Origin: Thermocaproicibacter melissae
GTDB lineage: Bacteria > Bacillota > Clostridia > Oscillospirales > Acutalibacteraceae
Assembly: GCF_024498295.1 (NCBI RefSeq)
Contig: NZ_CP101827.1
Coordinates: 996,001-1,060,000 of the forward strand
Direction of reading: 5' to 3'
DNA: 64,000 nt
Part shown: in pieces, positions 63,069 to 64,000 of the stretch
Position numbering within the stretch: the stretch's first letter is position 1
Layout of the letters: each line of letters opens with the position of its first letter
The notes under the pieces: model-generated
The model's input: only the letters and a program-made list of their open reading frames with translations
Databases searched by the model: none
Told to the model about the DNA's origin: nothing
Position numbers and translations under genes: made by a program

Positions 63069-63593
63069 TTAATCATCCTCTGCATGATCCGTCTTAATTC
63101 CGCTTTGTAATTCCAACTTCCGGCGAATCGGCCGTTCTAGCCTTCGCCGCACCCGAAAACTAAACGAATCTTCTTTCGATTTCGGAGCAACCAAAACGGA
63201 CTTCATGCCCGAAAGGTTGGCGCCCAGAATATCCGTAAAGATCTGATCCCCGACTACAACGGTGTGTTCGCGTTGTACCTTCAATTTGTGGGCAGCATGC
63301 AGATATGCAGCCGGCAGCGGTTTCATTGCCATTGAGCAAAACGGAAGTCCGTAAAGTGCCGCAAACGGTGCAACGCGGCTACTGCAATTATTGGATATAA
63401 TCAGCAGCTTAAAACCGTCTTCGCTGATTTTTTTTGCCCACTCGATCGACCCCGGGAACGGCTCCTGAGAGCCGTCTTCGGCAAGTGTGTTATCAACATC
63501 CAGCAAAACTGCCGCAGCATCAAGTTTATGAAGAAGCAACGGCGTAATGTCGGTTATTCGGGCCACATAAGCCGAAGGCATTAAGATTGGCAA
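63069..63593 (-). CDS. yqeG: YqeG-family HAD IIIA phosphatase
   Basis: A 174-residue member of the YqeG family (HAD subfamily IIIA), related to phosphatidylglycerophosphate phosphatases. Motif I is VLLDVDNTL, motif II is ISNNCSS, and motif IV is [15 protein letters not shown]. The start is TTG 63593 with AGGAGGT seven bases upstream; the next ATG, four codons later, would be too far from it. Coupled with aroQ. Confidence 0.93.
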   Translation of the reverse strand: MPILMPSAYVARITDITPLLLHKLDAAAVLLDVDNTLAEDGSQEPFPGSIEWAKKISEDGFKLLIISNNCSSRVAPFAALYGLPFCSMAMKPLPAAYLHAAHKLKVQREHTVVVGDQIFTDILGANLSGMKSVLVAPKSKEDSFSFRVRRRLERPIRRKLELQSGIKTDHAEDD

Positions 63594-63633
63594 CTACGTA
63601 CCTCCTGTGAAAAGAAACCAGAGTGTAAACCCA

Positions 63634-63660
63634 AAAAAGCGGGCTTACTGCCCGCTTTTT
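63634..63660 (-). terminator. Terminator after rpsU
   Basis: AAAAAGCGGGC pairs with GCCCGCTTTTT around five bases, 22 bases past the rpsU stop. Confidence 0.92.
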
Positions 63661-63681
63661 GCACTTCACCTTTGCAACAAC

Positions 63682-63858
63682 TTACTTGTACTTACGCTTA
63701 CGAGCTGCCTCAGATTTCTTCTTACGTCTTACAGAAGGCTTTTCATAGGCTTCCCTTTTGCGGATTTCAGCGATAACTCCAGCCCTAGCGCACTGCTTTT
63801 TGAAACGCCTTAATGCGCTGTCCAGAGATTCGTTTTCCTTGACTCTAATCTCAGCCAT
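63682..63858 (-). CDS. rpsU: 30S ribosomal protein S21
   Basis: A 58-residue basic protein starting [19 protein letters not shown], followed by KKQCARAG and a lysine/arginine-rich tail ([16 protein letters not shown]), as in all S21. ATG 63858 has GGAGGGA upstream. The length matches the family. Confidence 0.97.
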   Translation of the reverse strand: MAEIRVKENESLDSALRRFKKQCARAGVIAEIRKREAYEKPSVRRKKKSEAARKRKYK

Positions 63859-63919
63859 TTATCTTCCCTCCCATCCGCCAAAAGGCAGGGGTTATTAGCA
63901 AAACATGCTACATTAGTTA

Positions 63920-63948
63920 ATTATACTGATTTTCTCACATACTGTCAA
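63920..63948 (-). promoter_or_regulatory. Consensus sigma-A promoter of rpsU
   Basis: On the minus strand a perfect TTGACA and TATAAT are 17 bases apart, giving a leader of about 55 bases. Confidence 0.88.
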
Positions 63949-64000
63949 GATTAATCTTAAATAGCATACATATATGTAGAATTATCGTAATTTTTCTGGC

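Noticed and set aside
1-64000. CRISPR arrays, insertion sequences, prophage genes or att sites at the tRNAs
   Set aside because: No regularly spaced repeats, transposase or integrase frames, or duplicated tRNA 3' ends were seen.

Overview
The window is a stretch of core chromosome from an endospore-forming member of the Clostridia. The strongest marks are spoIVA, a sipL-like gene and a 26-codon spoVM, Clostridia-type small proteins (RemA, a CD1247-type protein, YqeG), strong AGGAGG ribosome sites and mid-range GC. Gene content looks closest to the Oscillospirales (Ruminococcaceae-like) lineage, but that placement is an inference. I see no insertion sequence, prophage or CRISPR array.

Layout. 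1-3.2 kb: a copper P-type ATPase that runs off the left edge, and a VanZ-like protein. 3.5-6.8 kb: spore coat assembly genes (spoIVA, sipL, spoVM). 6.8-20.5 kb: one long minus-strand housekeeping run, yicC-remA-gmk-rpoZ-priA-def-fmt-Zn peptidase-rsmB-rlmN-prpC-prkC-rsgA-thiN-small membrane protein-spoVM. It keeps the Bacillus subtilis gene order but lacks coaBC and rpe and has a metallopeptidase inserted. 20.6-22.2 kb: tRNA-Trp, a small unknown and a DUF4236 protein. 22.3-27.2 kb: a complete cyanophycin cycle (iadA, cphB, cphA), then a ferredoxin. 27.2-31.4 kb: galM-glcK, a sugar transferase, an M23 peptidase and tRNA-Leu. 31.4-38.1 kb: small metabolic genes (isochorismatase family, DUF2871, adenine deaminase, HAD, flavodoxin, nitroreductase, EamA transporter). 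38.2-40.9 kb: a Rieske/FAD oxidoreductase, a tocopherol-cyclase-like protein and TspO; the first and last are frameshifted. 41-44.5 kb: a nitrosative-stress locus (hcp, cupin, Fe-S protein) with a divergent Crp/Fnr regulator. 44.6-53.3 kb: DUF2892, YgjP, tsf, rpsB, rarA, GH3 glycosidase, AI-2E family exporter, tRNA-Thr and tRNA-Tyr. 53.5-55.8 kb: two decayed genes (GH18 and HAD). 56-64 kb: telA-xpaC, tRNA-Leu, ybaK-trmB, a degenerate ApbE-like protein, a CD1247-type protein, efp, aroQ, yqeG and rpsU.

How the parts work together. The left third joins translation and nucleotide housekeeping to sporulation: SpoVM, SpoIVA and SipL are the three basement-layer proteins that anchor the coat to the forespore. 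The cyanophycin cluster gives a nitrogen store and its breakdown route to dipeptides and then free amino acids. The hcp locus has overlapping divergent promoters and a shared palindrome, which suggests regulation by its own Crp/Fnr protein. Four genes carry frameshifts, deletions or stops. They sit in two small accessory patches, while every core gene appears intact.
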